From: Urechis unicinctus
Lineage: Eukaryota; Annelida; Polychaeta; Xenopneusta; Urechidae
NCBI GenBank assembly: GCA_034190875.2
Contig: CM067354.1
Location: 45,447,745-45,511,744 of the forward strand
Direction: 5' to 3'
Length of the DNA: 64,000 nt
Part shown: positions 28,901 to 39,084 of the stretch, one piece after another
Layout: the number at the start of each line of letters is the position of its first letter
How positions within the stretch are numbered: position 1 is the stretch's first letter
Made by a program: the position numbers and the translations under genes
Notes under the pieces: model-generated
Seen by the model: the letters and a program-made list of their open reading frames with translations, nothing else
What the model was told of the DNA's origin: nothing
Databases searched by the model: none

Positions 28901-29768
28901 AACAGCGGTGACGGTAATAACCCACACTACACCACATCACTGACATTCTCACATTCCTGAAGTAATTCCGCAAATCACTCACATGTCAACTACTTCTCAC
29001 TCTGTCATTCTGACATCTCTACACCATTATCTGGTCCACAACAGTTGAAATTCAGTGACCCAGTTTAATTAGGCATGTCGAATGTGAAAATTGAAGCATC
29101 TGTTTTTAAAGGACACATTCCTCACACAATCAAAATAGCCTTGTAAAATGTCACCTATCTCTTGCTTATACAGGGTACTGGTAACCTGAATATCACCCTA
29201 TCTGCTTAACGGTTTCACGATTTTGCATACAATATCATTCATTAGATGATTGATATAACATCTGTAAATGAAGCTCTAACCATCCAGCTGATCACTATCT
29301 TTTTTATAATGGCAGGAAGTATCCCAAAACATGCAATACTAAACCAGCCTGATAATAACCCACAATCCAATCAGATGCAGCGTTACAAGCACAGGTAGGG
29401 GTCAAACAATGTTCCAGACATGGATCAGATAGCATCTTGGTTTATGAATACAGCTGAACTCACCCCACATCTGTGAGAGGTGGTTGGTCTCGTCCCCTTC
29501 GGTAACACACATACATCTCAGCAGCCCGAATACTGCCATGGTTGAGGTCTGCTGGAAATCCCATAGGCGTGAAATCAACACAGCGGTACCGAGGCGGCGG
29601 GAACTCGCCCAGACTCTTGTTGATGACGACAACATCCGTGATGGGATCCTCTTTATGGGAGGGTTTCAGAGACAGACCGTCCTGAGAGAACTCGTCAAGC
29701 TGTTCACGAGCATCTGGTAAGCCAGCGACAACGAAGTACTCGGCAACCCGCTTCTCTGAAGACTCCAT
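10901..29768 (-). CDS. DENND4: DENND4 (DENN domain-containing 4, Rab exchange factor; Drosophila Crag family)
   Basis: Spliced, minus strand. Exons (5' to 3'): 29768-29464, 25694-25505, 25239-25183, 25042-24973, 24746-24577, 24159-23825, 23631-23565, 23458-23403, 23295-23151, 22923-22830, 22695-22614, 22513-22471, 22302-22162, 22022-21881, 21373-21228, 21128-21070, 20945-20883, 20762-20553, 20384-20264, 20009-19881, 19731-19407, 19291-19070, 18752-18651, 18340-17210, 16946-16671, 15902-15775, 15566-15439, 14962-14911, 14804-14083, 13893-13737, 13540-13444, 13295-13233, 12847-12781, 11404-11220, 11037-10901. All phases agree; total 6417 bases, 2138 residues, longer than human DENND4A-C through disordered middle exons. 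Order: N-terminal DYFVVAG-like start and MABP region (about 40-200), tripartite DENN domain (about 200-700; [13 protein letters not shown] at 468-480), PPR-like helices (792-875), Ser/Glu-rich linker, a CxxC...CxxC zinc-ribbon-like pair (1620/1623, 1647/1650), conserved C-terminal region ([22 protein letters not shown]). The family activates Rab10-type GTPases in membrane traffic. Least sure: the 3' end of the 19070 exon and the 13444/13295 junction. Confidence 0.93.
11390..11645. repeat. 38-bp minisatellite beside a DENND4 splice acceptor
   Basis: Units of CACGTCACACCGTCATACAC plus GTCATGCTGCAATATA, about 38 bases, lie in the DENND4 intron and begin at the acceptor of the exon ending at 11404. 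Degenerate units continue to about 11820. Confidence 0.9.
11650..12780. other. DENND4 intron, no further gene seen
   Basis: Between the exons 12847-12781 and 11404-11220 there is only AT-rich non-coding sequence and decayed minisatellite units. Confidence 0.6.
15028..15428. repeat. 44-bp G-rich minisatellite in a DENND4 intron
   Basis: About nine units of 44 bases (core GTAGAGGTGACAAACAGGAG then TGGGGCAGGGATACAGGGGA). Since 44 is not a multiple of three, all three minus-strand frames are open and give long Pro/Leu/Cys readings that are not genes. It lies between exons 15566-15439 and 14962-14911. Confidence 0.95.
15965..16670. other. DENND4 intron, no further gene seen
   Basis: AT-rich intron; short direct repeats (ATGACCGTCATATAACCACA, four tandem copies) occur at 15915-16000. 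Confidence 0.6.
20010..20235. repeat. Degenerate minisatellite in a DENND4 intron
   Basis: Imperfect repeats of about 28-33 bases with the core ACACCTGTAATCACACATCA and ACAGTAAC, located between exons 20384-20264 and 20009-19881. Confidence 0.8.
25855..26285. repeat. 32-bp minisatellite in DENND4 intron 1
   Basis: Units of 32 bases (CGATACACACCCTGTACCAT plus CAGAGCCCTGCA). The last units vary (ACTTTATCAGG). Related units flank the SINE again at 26634-26735. Confidence 0.95.
26441..26637 (+). mobile_element. SINE with a conserved central domain (MetaSINE-like)
   Basis: The stretch holds AACCCACGGCCGACAGGTTG followed by TTAGTCGCCTCTTACGACAT and GCAGGATACAGTGGG. This core is shared with 41088-41170 in the same window and resembles the conserved central domain described for a SINE superfamily in molluscs and other animals. 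It is embedded in the 32-bp minisatellite of DENND4 intron 1, whose units continue on both sides. Confidence 0.55.
26740..29463. other. Rest of DENND4 intron 1, no gene seen
   Basis: No coding exon found on either strand between the first two DENND4 coding exons. GCTAGGCAAAGAACCTTCGC at 28578-28597 has a relative at 35020-35039, so it belongs to an interspersed repeat. Confidence 0.55.
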
Positions 29769-30039
29769 GATGAAGCGATGTCACTGCTGTTTCATGAAGG
29801 GTCAGCCATAGTCAGTTACTAAAACGCACACAAAACAATTCAGATTTATAAACAAACCCACGACATCCTTTCTGAATCATAGCATTATCGCTGTGAAAAT
29901 CAAGATTTGGTACTGGTATATTTAAAAGCAATGTTATAATCCCAAAACAGAGGCAAATGATAAAAGATTGGAAGGATTCAGTAAATTTATGAACATTGCA
30001 GACCTGAAATGATGAACTACGGACTATCAAATACAACAC

Positions 30040-30759
30040 CAGGGCACGAAATTGGCAAAAATGTGAACTGGTCCTCCATTTTTGTTCAACTGGCCCTTCA
30101 ACAAAATGAACTGGCCCTGCCAGTATTTAACTGGTCCTCTCAATGGTCTTGTTATTCACAGTGCCGAAAGCATTTAAATTGTATTTGACAATAGGTATCA
30201 TAAGATAAACATGCATGATCAAAGTAGTTGGAGTAAACCATAAGGCATTATTCTTCATTCATTTACATAGCATTTATTAGTGACATAATAAAGAATAAGT
30301 AGAAGTGAGAAAGCTGAGTGAAGGTGGACTTTTTTCTAATTCATCACCATCGCATTTAGGTAAACATTTGACGAACTTGTCCATTATTAAATTTGGGAAA
30401 AGTATCAAATCAGCGATGCATAGGAGACTTGTAACGCCGGGAAAATTCGACATTCAACTGCATTGTGCACGTGACATACACTGACCAATAAAAACGAGTT
30501 ATACGATCTCATTGATAATCGTGTGCTTTCGTCAATACGGAAATAAACGAAGTACTTAAGATGAATGCTGAGGTCAAATCAATTGGGACAGTTCACAATT
30601 TCAAACGATCGCGCGATTGTCAATGTGTTTATCTTTTGACGTCGAGAATGGTTGCAGAATAGTTATCGGCCTGGCGGACCGACAACTTTGACAAATGAAT
30701 CGGCGGAATTAACATTTAGTCGGCGCGCGCCGACTAGGGATAGCCAATTTCGTGCCCTG
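30040..30759. mobile_element. Non-autonomous DNA transposon (hAT-like), 720 bp
   Basis: The left end reads CAGGGCACGAAATTGGC (30040-30056) and the right end is its exact inverse complement (30743-30759). Both ends are bordered by AACAC (30035-30039 and 30760-30764), a 5-bp target-site duplication. Terminal CAGGG is typical of hAT elements and a 5-bp duplication of one hAT subgroup. Inside the left end are four or five copies of AACTGGCCCT/AACTGGTCCT; near the right end is a perfect 20-base palindrome (30717-30736). No transposase frame is present. Confidence 0.75.
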
Positions 30760-31341
30760 AACACACTCGAAAAGTTTGAGGGAGATAGAACCCACTGCCC
30801 ACCCTGGCAGTGCACAATCCATTCGATGTTCACTGAACCCAGCGGCATGCCATATTGATACCTGTTGACTCCCAGTTAAGCACATGCTCGAGTCAGGCAC
30901 AGGTGATTGTCTAGGCTGTTGCCCTTACTACGGTTCTAACGGAACTATCCATGAGAGGAGATGCGCCCAATGTGTGGACTTGTCTTCAATAGATTAGACG
31001 ACGATACTAGTGGTCGTCATCTGACACAGTTAGGCGGAAATGACGTCAACCACCTACACACCGAGTACAAATATAACTTTCACAACTACAAAACTGCATT
31101 CCACTGTAACTCTGTTTTCAGTTCAGAGGCATCGCACACAAGCCCGAGCGCACCTTATGTGGTACCATAGTCCATACAACACCCTAAATAAATGACATCA
31201 AGGTAGCATGGACGTGGCCTCGGTGGATTGTTGTCGTCAAAACCATGTCCAAACTTCAGTCCTGTGGTTTTTATGTTATGTCAGGCCAGCTCGGTGCAAC
31301 CACGACACAACTACACAAACAACTAGTACACGACCGACCCA

Positions 31342-31698
31342 TATAGGGCTACAAAGTGTGACGTCACATCGCCGATAACGCTCCAAACTGGCTCCTTAAC
31401 ACCTTTTTGCTGTAGTATTCTAGTCATATCTGGGAGGCAATATCTTGGTGACTACGAATGGGAGAAAAATCAAACTTACATAGTTATTTAGAGAATCCCA
31501 GGGGCTATAACATATGGATGATTGACAAAGTAGAAAAAATTTTAAAGACAAAATGCAATGAGTTAGAAGTTCTTATCTCGTATAGCAATGCCACAAGGAC
31601 CCCCAGTTGTTGGAGCCAGTTTGGCTATTTTCGCACCTTTTTGCAGGCGCAACGTGGGGTCGGATGGGATTATGACGAAATCACTTTGTAGCTCTATA
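31342..31698 (+). mobile_element. MITE copy A, 357 bp
   Basis: The ends TATAGGGCTACAAAGTG and, inverted, TATAGAGCTACAAAGTG frame the element; the outer TA may be the target duplication, as in Tc1/mariner-type elements. The body matches the inverse complement of 33236-33578. It has CRE palindrome TGACGTCA at 31359-31366. No protein is encoded. Confidence 0.75.
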
Positions 31699-31774
31699 GC
31701 ACTGTCATACAAGATAAGGACTTTTGACGCCTAGTATTGTCTTCATAAACAGACGAATCATCCACATGATGTAG

Positions 31775-31929
31775 CACCTGTCTATCTCTAAATAAATTTA
31801 ATATTTATCCTATTCATAGTCCTAGAGGTATTACCCCTAGACATGACTAGAATGATTATAGAGAATAGGTGTTCAGGAGCCAATGAAGACTGTTATGAGC
31901 GATGTGACGTCACATTTTGTTGCCCTATA
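31775..31929 (-). mobile_element. MITE copy C, truncated
   Basis: The right end (TGTGACGTCACA ... TTGCCCTATA) is an inverted, diverged copy of the left end of copy A, and GACATGACTAGAATG ... AGGTGTTCAGGAGC matches the inner part of copy B. The left end is not identifiable. CRE palindrome TGACGTCA at 31905-31912. Confidence 0.55.
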
Positions 31930-32317
31930 CAGGGGAAAACATTAACGATCGCCCGATTGTCCCTGGCAAGTAGGTGAAGCCGTCGGACAAGTGAAGCTGC
32001 CATCTAACTGCCCGACGGGACAAGTCGTTTTTTATATTCTATATTTTTTAAACGAAGCATATTAAGAACGATCGGCGACGTGCCCTCAATTTACCGAGAA
32101 AGAAAACCCCAATCGTCTGTATGCGAGCTCAAGGTCTAAACTAACTGCGTTGCGAGACTCATCAACTCAGAGCGTGATCGGCGATTCCTGGTAAATTCCG
32201 CGTAAGTCATATTTTCATACTATGACCGGACAAGATGGTTTTTTCAATCGGACAAGTAAAAATTTGAAGGACTTGCCCGACTGGACAAGCTTTTTTCAGA
32301 GTTAGTGTTTCTCCCTG
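31930..32317. mobile_element. Repeat element with CAGGG ends and internal GGACAAGT motifs
   Basis: Left CAGGGGAAAACATTAAC and the inverse complement of the right end, CAGGGAGAAACACTAAC, agree at 14 of 17 positions, like hAT termini. GGACAAG(T/C) and its complement ACTTGCCCG recur inside (about 31970-32290). The left end abuts MITE copy C. No clear target-site duplication. Related GGACAAGT clusters occur at 41275-41345 and 51668-51730. Confidence 0.5.
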
Positions 32318-32319
32318 CC

Positions 32320-33230
32320 AATACCACCCAACACCAGCTTATCCCTAACATCAGCTTCACGATTGCTATCGTTAACATCACGTCTCAAGAGCGACGGTTG
32401 TCATCTTCATTGTCCCCAGATAAACCGTCCGGTAACAGGAACAACACAATAGCTGTCGAAATCACAGCCCCGAAAAAACCGTCAACTGTCGATACGTCCT
32501 GAGAGACGAACATGACCGCGAGTTGACCCGACTCAATGAACATCACGTGACTGGACAACACGCCCCCACCAGAATACAAACATGATTTTTTAGCAAATAT
32601 TGATTTAGGCAAAAACGCACCCTCGTCTTCATGCATGAGTCAGTCGACTTTAATCGATCCACCCCTAGAATTCCCCGCGAGCACAGCCGATAATGACGTC
32701 TATGTACATCAACAATTTACTGCAGACGACGATCTTTTACCCTGGTCGCCACGCGCAACATATTTGTCAACCAGCCTACACCATCAAAGGTTGACTCGTG
32801 GATTTTCCACGGAATTGATGACAAGTTTTTAAAGAGTTGGAGACGCCCAGTCACACACACGTCGACAGGAGCGCACAGATTAATGGCGAGTGTTGATTTA
32901 AAAAGTCAGTAGGCACACAATATGTGAATCTTGTTGCCATTTTCTATAATTGATCCATGCCACCGGTAGGTTTTCTAATGCAAGAGGCTTAAATATTCAG
33001 TGGTTGACACGAACTGGTAATAGCACAAAGGACTACGATGAATATTAAACCACCTATGGCTAGTGATGTCAGCGAGTACTATGAACAAACATGATCTATA
33101 CAGCGCCCTACAGCAGTCATGGTCACGAATGCCTACATCGCCACTCATCTATTACCACACATCTAAACAACAACAACCAGGATCAGAGGATGCCTTGCCA
33201 CATTATCTGGTAGCAGATTGACACCTAGTG
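32320..33230. other. Intergenic, no gene seen
   Basis: Short open frames on both strands (up to about 80 codons) but no recognisable domain and no splice-supported extension. Confidence 0.5.
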
Positions 33231-33235
33231 AGTCA

Positions 33236-33578
33236 ATAGGGCTACAAAGTGATTTCGTCATAATCCTATCCGACCCCACATTGCGCCCGCAAAAAGGTGC
33301 GAAAATAGCCAGACTGGCTCCAACAACAGGGGGTACATGTGGCCTTGCTATACGAGATAAAGATTTCTGGAGCCTTGCATTTTGTCCTTAAAATTGTTTC
33401 TACTTGGCCATTCATTAATGATATAACCCCTGGGATTCTCTAAATAACCATGCAAGTTTGATTTTTTCTCTGATTCGTAGTCACCCAGATATTGCCTCCC
33501 AGACACGACTAGAATGCTACAGCAAAAAGGTGTCCGGAGCGTTATCAGCGTTATGTGACGTCACACTTAGTAGCCCAT
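33236..33578 (-). mobile_element. MITE copy B, inverted relative to copy A
   Basis: Left end AATAGGGCTACAAAGTGATT, right end GTGACGTCACACTTAGTAGC followed by CC. The body matches copy A in inverse orientation (for example CGCACCTTTTTGC... in A against GCAAAAAGGTGCG in B). CRE palindrome TGACGTCA at 33556-33563. Confidence 0.75.
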
Positions 33579-33599
33579 AAAGAAGAACAATACCAGAAG

Positions 33600-36500
33600 G
33601 TATTGTGATGCTACATCCTGTAGCAGTCTCATTATCTAGCCCCATAGACGACAGCTCTTAACACAAGTTGCATTGTAATTGTCACATACAAGACTATAGA
33701 CATAAAGTACGCCAATAACTGCAGATGCTTGGAAATATTGTTTTTTTTTTCTGCTTTATTCACCATAGCTGCTCCTAAGGCAGCATGAGAAATGGGGGAT
33801 GGTAATACCTTGCACATCTCCAATACTGGGAGCCTACCCAACCATGTGGAGGCTGACCCATGACAGCCATAATGATAGTGCTTCAGCTCTCCTGAAACCA
33901 GGCCAAAAATATATACCAGTAAATATATACCAGTATACACAGCTATGTGTGTATGCAGGGACATGAATTTTTACAAGGTTGACACCACAAGAATCACAGG
34001 ACCAGCTGTTACCTATGCGTTACGATTTAAAATACTAGTTATTTTAATCCGTCTGGTGGTTACTTACTAGTAAATCAGGTAAATAACTATACACAAGGGT
34101 AGGTTTTGGAGCAAGCACATTGTATGCAGGCAATGCGGAGGGTGGACTGAAACAGGATTAATGGGGGTTTTCTCAATGAGAAAGCTTGCACTACAGATAC
34201 CAAAAGTGCAATCCAAACATAGCTCTCAACAACTTAAAGGTGGACAAAAGGAGTCTGTCTACATTAGACGAAAACACTACAGGGAAAATTATGAAGCATC
34301 CCATTAAAGTACTAGTGCTACCATAACAAAGAGAAATATTGAAAAACATTAAATTTAAACCCAAAGCATGAGAGGAAAATATGATGTCAATATACAAGAG
34401 GAAAATAATTCTTGCTGAAATAATCAGTATAAGGTGGATCAGCTCAAACAGAGATTGTGTGTGTAGGGCAACTGATATTGAGGCAAAGGGATTAATATGA
34501 ATTTGCACAAAAATAATCTACTTCCTAATAGTTCATTTTGACGGACATAGGAAAAGGCTCAAGAGCTATCAAAAAACAGATATTTGAAGAAAATCCATAA
34601 TCTAAAAATATTTAAGTTGAAACTGGAGCTTAAAAAATGTCTTAGTGGTAAACTAATTGTTTGAATGATCTTGTTTGATATCAAACTGGATCTTAATTGG
34701 ATGCAGTATGAGAAAAATAATGTTTCCTCTAACAACAGTAGCAATATTTTCCATCTACTAAAGTACATCTACATTCATTACCATTATGCTACTCACTTGA
34801 CATATGATTCAGTTAACAAAGTCACCAGCCTCGGGAAAATAGTATAGCTCTGGATCTAACATCAGTGGTGGAAAATTAACACTCACCCGCCAGCCAATGG
34901 CCACTGAATTAGAGGCAGGCAAGTGTAACTGCCATCTAGATAGTGGGTGTAGTGTAAGACCAACAAGGTGATAAAATGATACCGATAAAACCTGACGTTG
35001 GTCTGTTGGGCTAGCTAGCAGCTAGGCAAAGAAACTTCGCCTCTGACAGTGTCCACTCTATTTACAACTTTCGTTCTCTCACATCCAGGCCAATTGAAAA
35101 GCGCGAGTTGCTTGCTGGCTCCTCCACTCGACCTCGACCCGCTGCTACCTCTAGATAATTTGCTGTGATATCGGTCTCGTTTTCGATTTGCACAGTAGCC
35201 ATGTTGGACAACAATTCTTAAAATTGTGTTGGATTTTGTTAATTCTGTTAATAAAGGAGAATGACTGTTGTTGCACTCTAGGCAAGATTGATGTGAGGTC
35301 ATTTATGGATATGAAAATATGTATTTTTTAAAATGCCCCTCATTTTCATTGCAAGAAGGTGCATATTTGCTTATATCATTAAGGATTCTGCCATACCCCT
35401 CGCCCCCGAGGTGGCATCAGATCATCAAAACACCAGGGGCGAGTGCCTTGCCTGGCTAGCAGTTGCATTGTCGCGTGAAAATCAACGATGCTTCGATGGT
35501 AAGAGACAAGGCTTACCTGCTTACTCCAATATTAAGTTGGCCGAAGTAGTCATGGAAAGTAACAATTATGAAACCTAACACTTAGATCAAGACATTGTGT
35601 ACTTAACTGAAGCGTGTGTGACACCAAGTATTCGATAGTTCGATGAGCTATGAGATGATTCAAAGGAATCTGAGCTAATCTGCATTCAGCACCACAGGGA
35701 TTCGTATCAGAAGGTAGGTTGAAGATAGAAATATAATCAATCTCATGACCCCGCTACTACTAAAAAACACAAGGGAAACAACGACCGGGCGCATCCCCGG
35801 TGGAAAACTTCCGATAATTACTCCCAAACCCATGTCATCTCACAAACAGCTCGATTCGGTGGGAAAACGTCCATATTTATTCTCAACACACTCACTCGCC
35901 GTGAGCAGACCCTCTCAACGCATATTTGACCACTTTTTCGCAACTTCAGCCAGAACTACAGAGCTCAGTTTACGAAAGTCGCCATTTGCCTCTATCTTTT
36001 ATTTTTGTAGAATAACCACACATACGCCAGCCAATAGGAGCACGGGACCAAATTGGCCGCGGGGCGCTTGTGCCTCAATGTTATTTCCAAGTTTTTTCAA
36101 CTTGCTATGAAGGGCATTTATATTTAAGATACATGGACGAATTATATATCAAACGAGAGCTAACGTATTGAATTTCAATAATATTGTCTTACTTTTCGCA
36201 TTTTACTCCGTTTGAACCATAAAAAAATGTGTGTTTGTGGAGCAATACGTTAAAATTCTCGGCGAGCATTTTTGACTTTTCGAGATTCACTCCGTTTTTA
36301 ATTCTCTAAATCGGTTCGTATTCGTTACTCTTATCGTTTTTATTGTTTAGTAAATGACAAGATGACATTCTAATGTTCATTATCATATAAAATCTAAAAA
36401 AATTGGCCAAAGGGAAAATAATATTATTTAATTACGAAATATTACGGGGCAAACAAATGTATTTTTTCCCAATTTTATCAGAAACCCGCGAAATAGGTGC
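33600..36500. other. Intergenic, no gene seen
   Basis: No supported gene. On the minus strand near 33765-33738 there is AATAAAGCAG followed by ten A, which looks like the 3' end of a retroposed transcript. At 34964-35039 there are interspersed-repeat pieces also seen at 4921-4962 and 28578-28597. Confidence 0.5.
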
Positions 36501-36539
36501 TCACTTTTGACAAATATAAGTATGATGTTACAAATGGGT

Positions 36540-37430
36540 GAGGTTTTTTTCCAGATTAAATGGTAATGTTTTGTCGTATTTTGCACTTCAAAATGTCGTC
36601 CAATCATCTCATGCTTTCCGCGTGCGCCCGTATCAGGGTCAACCTTGCCTTCGCTCAACACGGCTGCGCACGCTCGCAACCACCGTTGATTGTGCGTCGT
36701 CAGAAAAAGTCGATTTTCATTCATTTTTTAGTCTGACCCCTAACATCCATCTATATGCGGGGATAATTCAAGTTTAGTGAAACACTTTGGTTAAGTTTAT
36801 TTTCGAATCGATCGGAAATGTTTTGTCGAATTTTAAACTTTAAAATGTTCGATTTTGTCATACCCGCGCCGGGAGGAGCGCATAGCTTGCCTTCACACGG
36901 CCAACTCAAGATCGCTTACGCGGCTGTTGCTTGGGGTCAATCAAAGTCGATTTTTGTTCATTTTTGAGTCTGACCCCTAACATCCATCCATATACGGGGA
37001 TATTTCAGGTATAATGGAACACTTTTGGTTAAGTTTCCATCTATACGGGGATAATTCAGGTATAGTGGAACACTTTGGTTAAGTTTATTTCTCGAATCGA
37101 TAGCAAATGTTGTGTCGAATTTTTAAACTTTAAAATGTTCGATTTTGTCATACCCCGCGCGCTGGGAGAGCACATAGCTTGCCTTCACACGGCCAACTCA
37201 AGATCGCTTACGCGGCTGTTGCTTGGGGTCAGCCAAAGTCGATTTTTGTTCTTTTTTTTTATTTCTGACCCCTAACATCCATCTATATACGGGGGGATAA
37301 TTCCAGTTTAGTGGAATACTTCGGTAAAGTTTATTTTCGAATCGATTGTAGGCGTTTTGTCGAAATTTAAACTTTAAAATGTTCGATTTTGTCATACCCG
37401 CGCCGGGAGAGAGCGCATTGCTTGCCTTAC
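36540..37430. repeat. About 240-bp tandem repeat, 3.5 copies
   Basis: Copies begin near 36568, 36821, 37108 and 37349 with GTTTTGTCGAATTTTAAACT; each continues with GCTTGCCTTC...CGGCTG, then CTGACCCCTAACATCCATCT and GGAACACTTTGGTTAAGTTT. The second to third spacing is longer because about 48 bases around CCATCTATACGGGGATAATT are duplicated again. Confidence 0.9.
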
Positions 37431-37954
37431 CAGCATTATGTCATTTGAAAGATCACTCTTGCACTTAATTATTTGGTGTGTTGTAGATTCAAAAAAAAAT
37501 ATCCGTTACAGGCCAGTAACTTCAAAGGCAAAATGCCGCTTGCGCTGGCGCGTGGAAATTCGGAATTCGGCAGTTAGGGCTCGCGGAGTAGATGTTTTTT
37601 AGCTGCCGACAGTTACTGCGACGGTTGCTCGAGCTGCTCGTCACCAAGGGCACCACCCAGATTTAACGCATCAAAGAGATTATGTTAACCACGTTTTGTG
37701 TCAGATCCGTTCACGGAGTACATTCCGAGTTTATCATTCGCCCCAGTCTTATATAAGCTGCGAAATTGCACCCAAATATTCGTAACCATTGCGGTTAAAC
37801 AATTCGCATTTGAATCTCTATCTGACAAACTTTTGCTTTAAGACGCGAGTATATGACGAGGATGATGCTGTGTACACATATACCACCGTCTGGACGAGGA
37901 CATCTCTAAAGGCGATCTTGAGATTTTGGTCACCTGATGTTTTAGCATTGTTTG

Positions 37955-38365
37955 GCAATTTCAGATATGTTTCTGGTTGCAATAGATTAGTAATGTTTTG
38001 GCAATGCCAGACAGGTGTCTGGTTGCAATAGATTAGTACTGTTTGGCAATTTAGGACAGGTGTCTGGTTGCAATAAATTAGTATTGTCTTGTAATAAATA
38101 CAGTTTCATAAATTTAGACAGTTGGCAATGTCAGACAGGTGTCTGGTTGCTACAGTTTAAGCCTTGTTTGGCAATTTCAGACAGGTTCTGGTTTGCAATA
38201 GATTAATATTGTTTGGCAATGTCAGACATGTTTCTGGTTGCAATAGATTAGTATTGTTTGGCAATGTCAGACAGGTGTCTGGTTGCAATAGATTAATATT
38301 GTTTGGCAATGTCAGACAGGTGTCTGGTTGCAATAGATTATTGTTTGGCAATGTCAGACAGGTAT
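37955..38365. repeat. 45-bp minisatellite
   Basis: Units of 45 bases (GTTTGGCAATGTCAGACAGG then TGTCTGGTTGCAATAGATTA). Copies at the right end are nearly identical, those at the left more degenerate. Confidence 0.95.
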
Positions 38366-38399
38366 CGTGAAAAGTGGCTGTCATCCTATCAATTTTGGC

Positions 38400-39080
38400 T
38401 CAAAAACTGACAATTACATAGAATTTGAAACCTCAATAACTGTTTTGATTTAAAAAAATGAAACATAGCTTATAAGAATCCTCTAGATTATACATTTCTT
38501 GTGGTATAATTTCACTATTATATTTTAAATATAAGACATATAAAGAAGCTGTTAGCCCTTACCGTACAATTCTGGCACAAAACCGAGCAATACCATGAAA
38601 TTTGAAACCGCAATTTCTTTTTTTACTAATTGACTTAAAAAAATGAAACATAGCTTATAAGAATCCTCTAGATTATACATTTCTTGTGGTATAATTTCAC
38701 TATTATATTTTAAATGTAAGACATATAAAGCAGCTGTTATCCCTTACCATACAATTCTGGCACAAAACCGAGCAATACCATGAAATTTAAAACCTCAATT
38801 ACTTTTTCACTAATTGACTTAAAAAAATGAAACATAGCTTATAAGAATCCTCTAGATTATACATTTCTTGTGGTATAATTTCACTATTATATTTTAAATA
38901 TAAGACATATAAAGCGGCTGTTATCTCTTACCGTACAATTCTGGCACAAAACCGAGCAAAACCATGAAATTTGAAACCTCAATAACTTTTTTACTAATTG
39001 ACTTAAACAAATGAAACATACCTTTTTAGAATCCTCATGAGTATACCTATCTTTATGTAAAATTTCAATGAGATACAATG
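38400..39080. repeat. About 184-bp tandem repeat, 3.5 copies
   Basis: AATGAAACATAGCTTATAAG recurs near 38458, 38642, 38827 and, diverged, 39009; the AT-rich units include TTTCTTGTGGTATAATTTCA and CTGGCACAAAACCGAGCAA. It begins directly after the 45-bp minisatellite. Confidence 0.9.
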
Positions 39081-39084
39081 AATT

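Noticed and set aside
33632..33964. 110-codon minus-strand frame with hydrophobic segments
   Set aside because: Crosses a putative poly(A) tail and simple repeats; no family resemblance.
35745..36110. 121-codon plus-strand frame
   Set aside because: No recognisable domain or splice context; composition fits chance.
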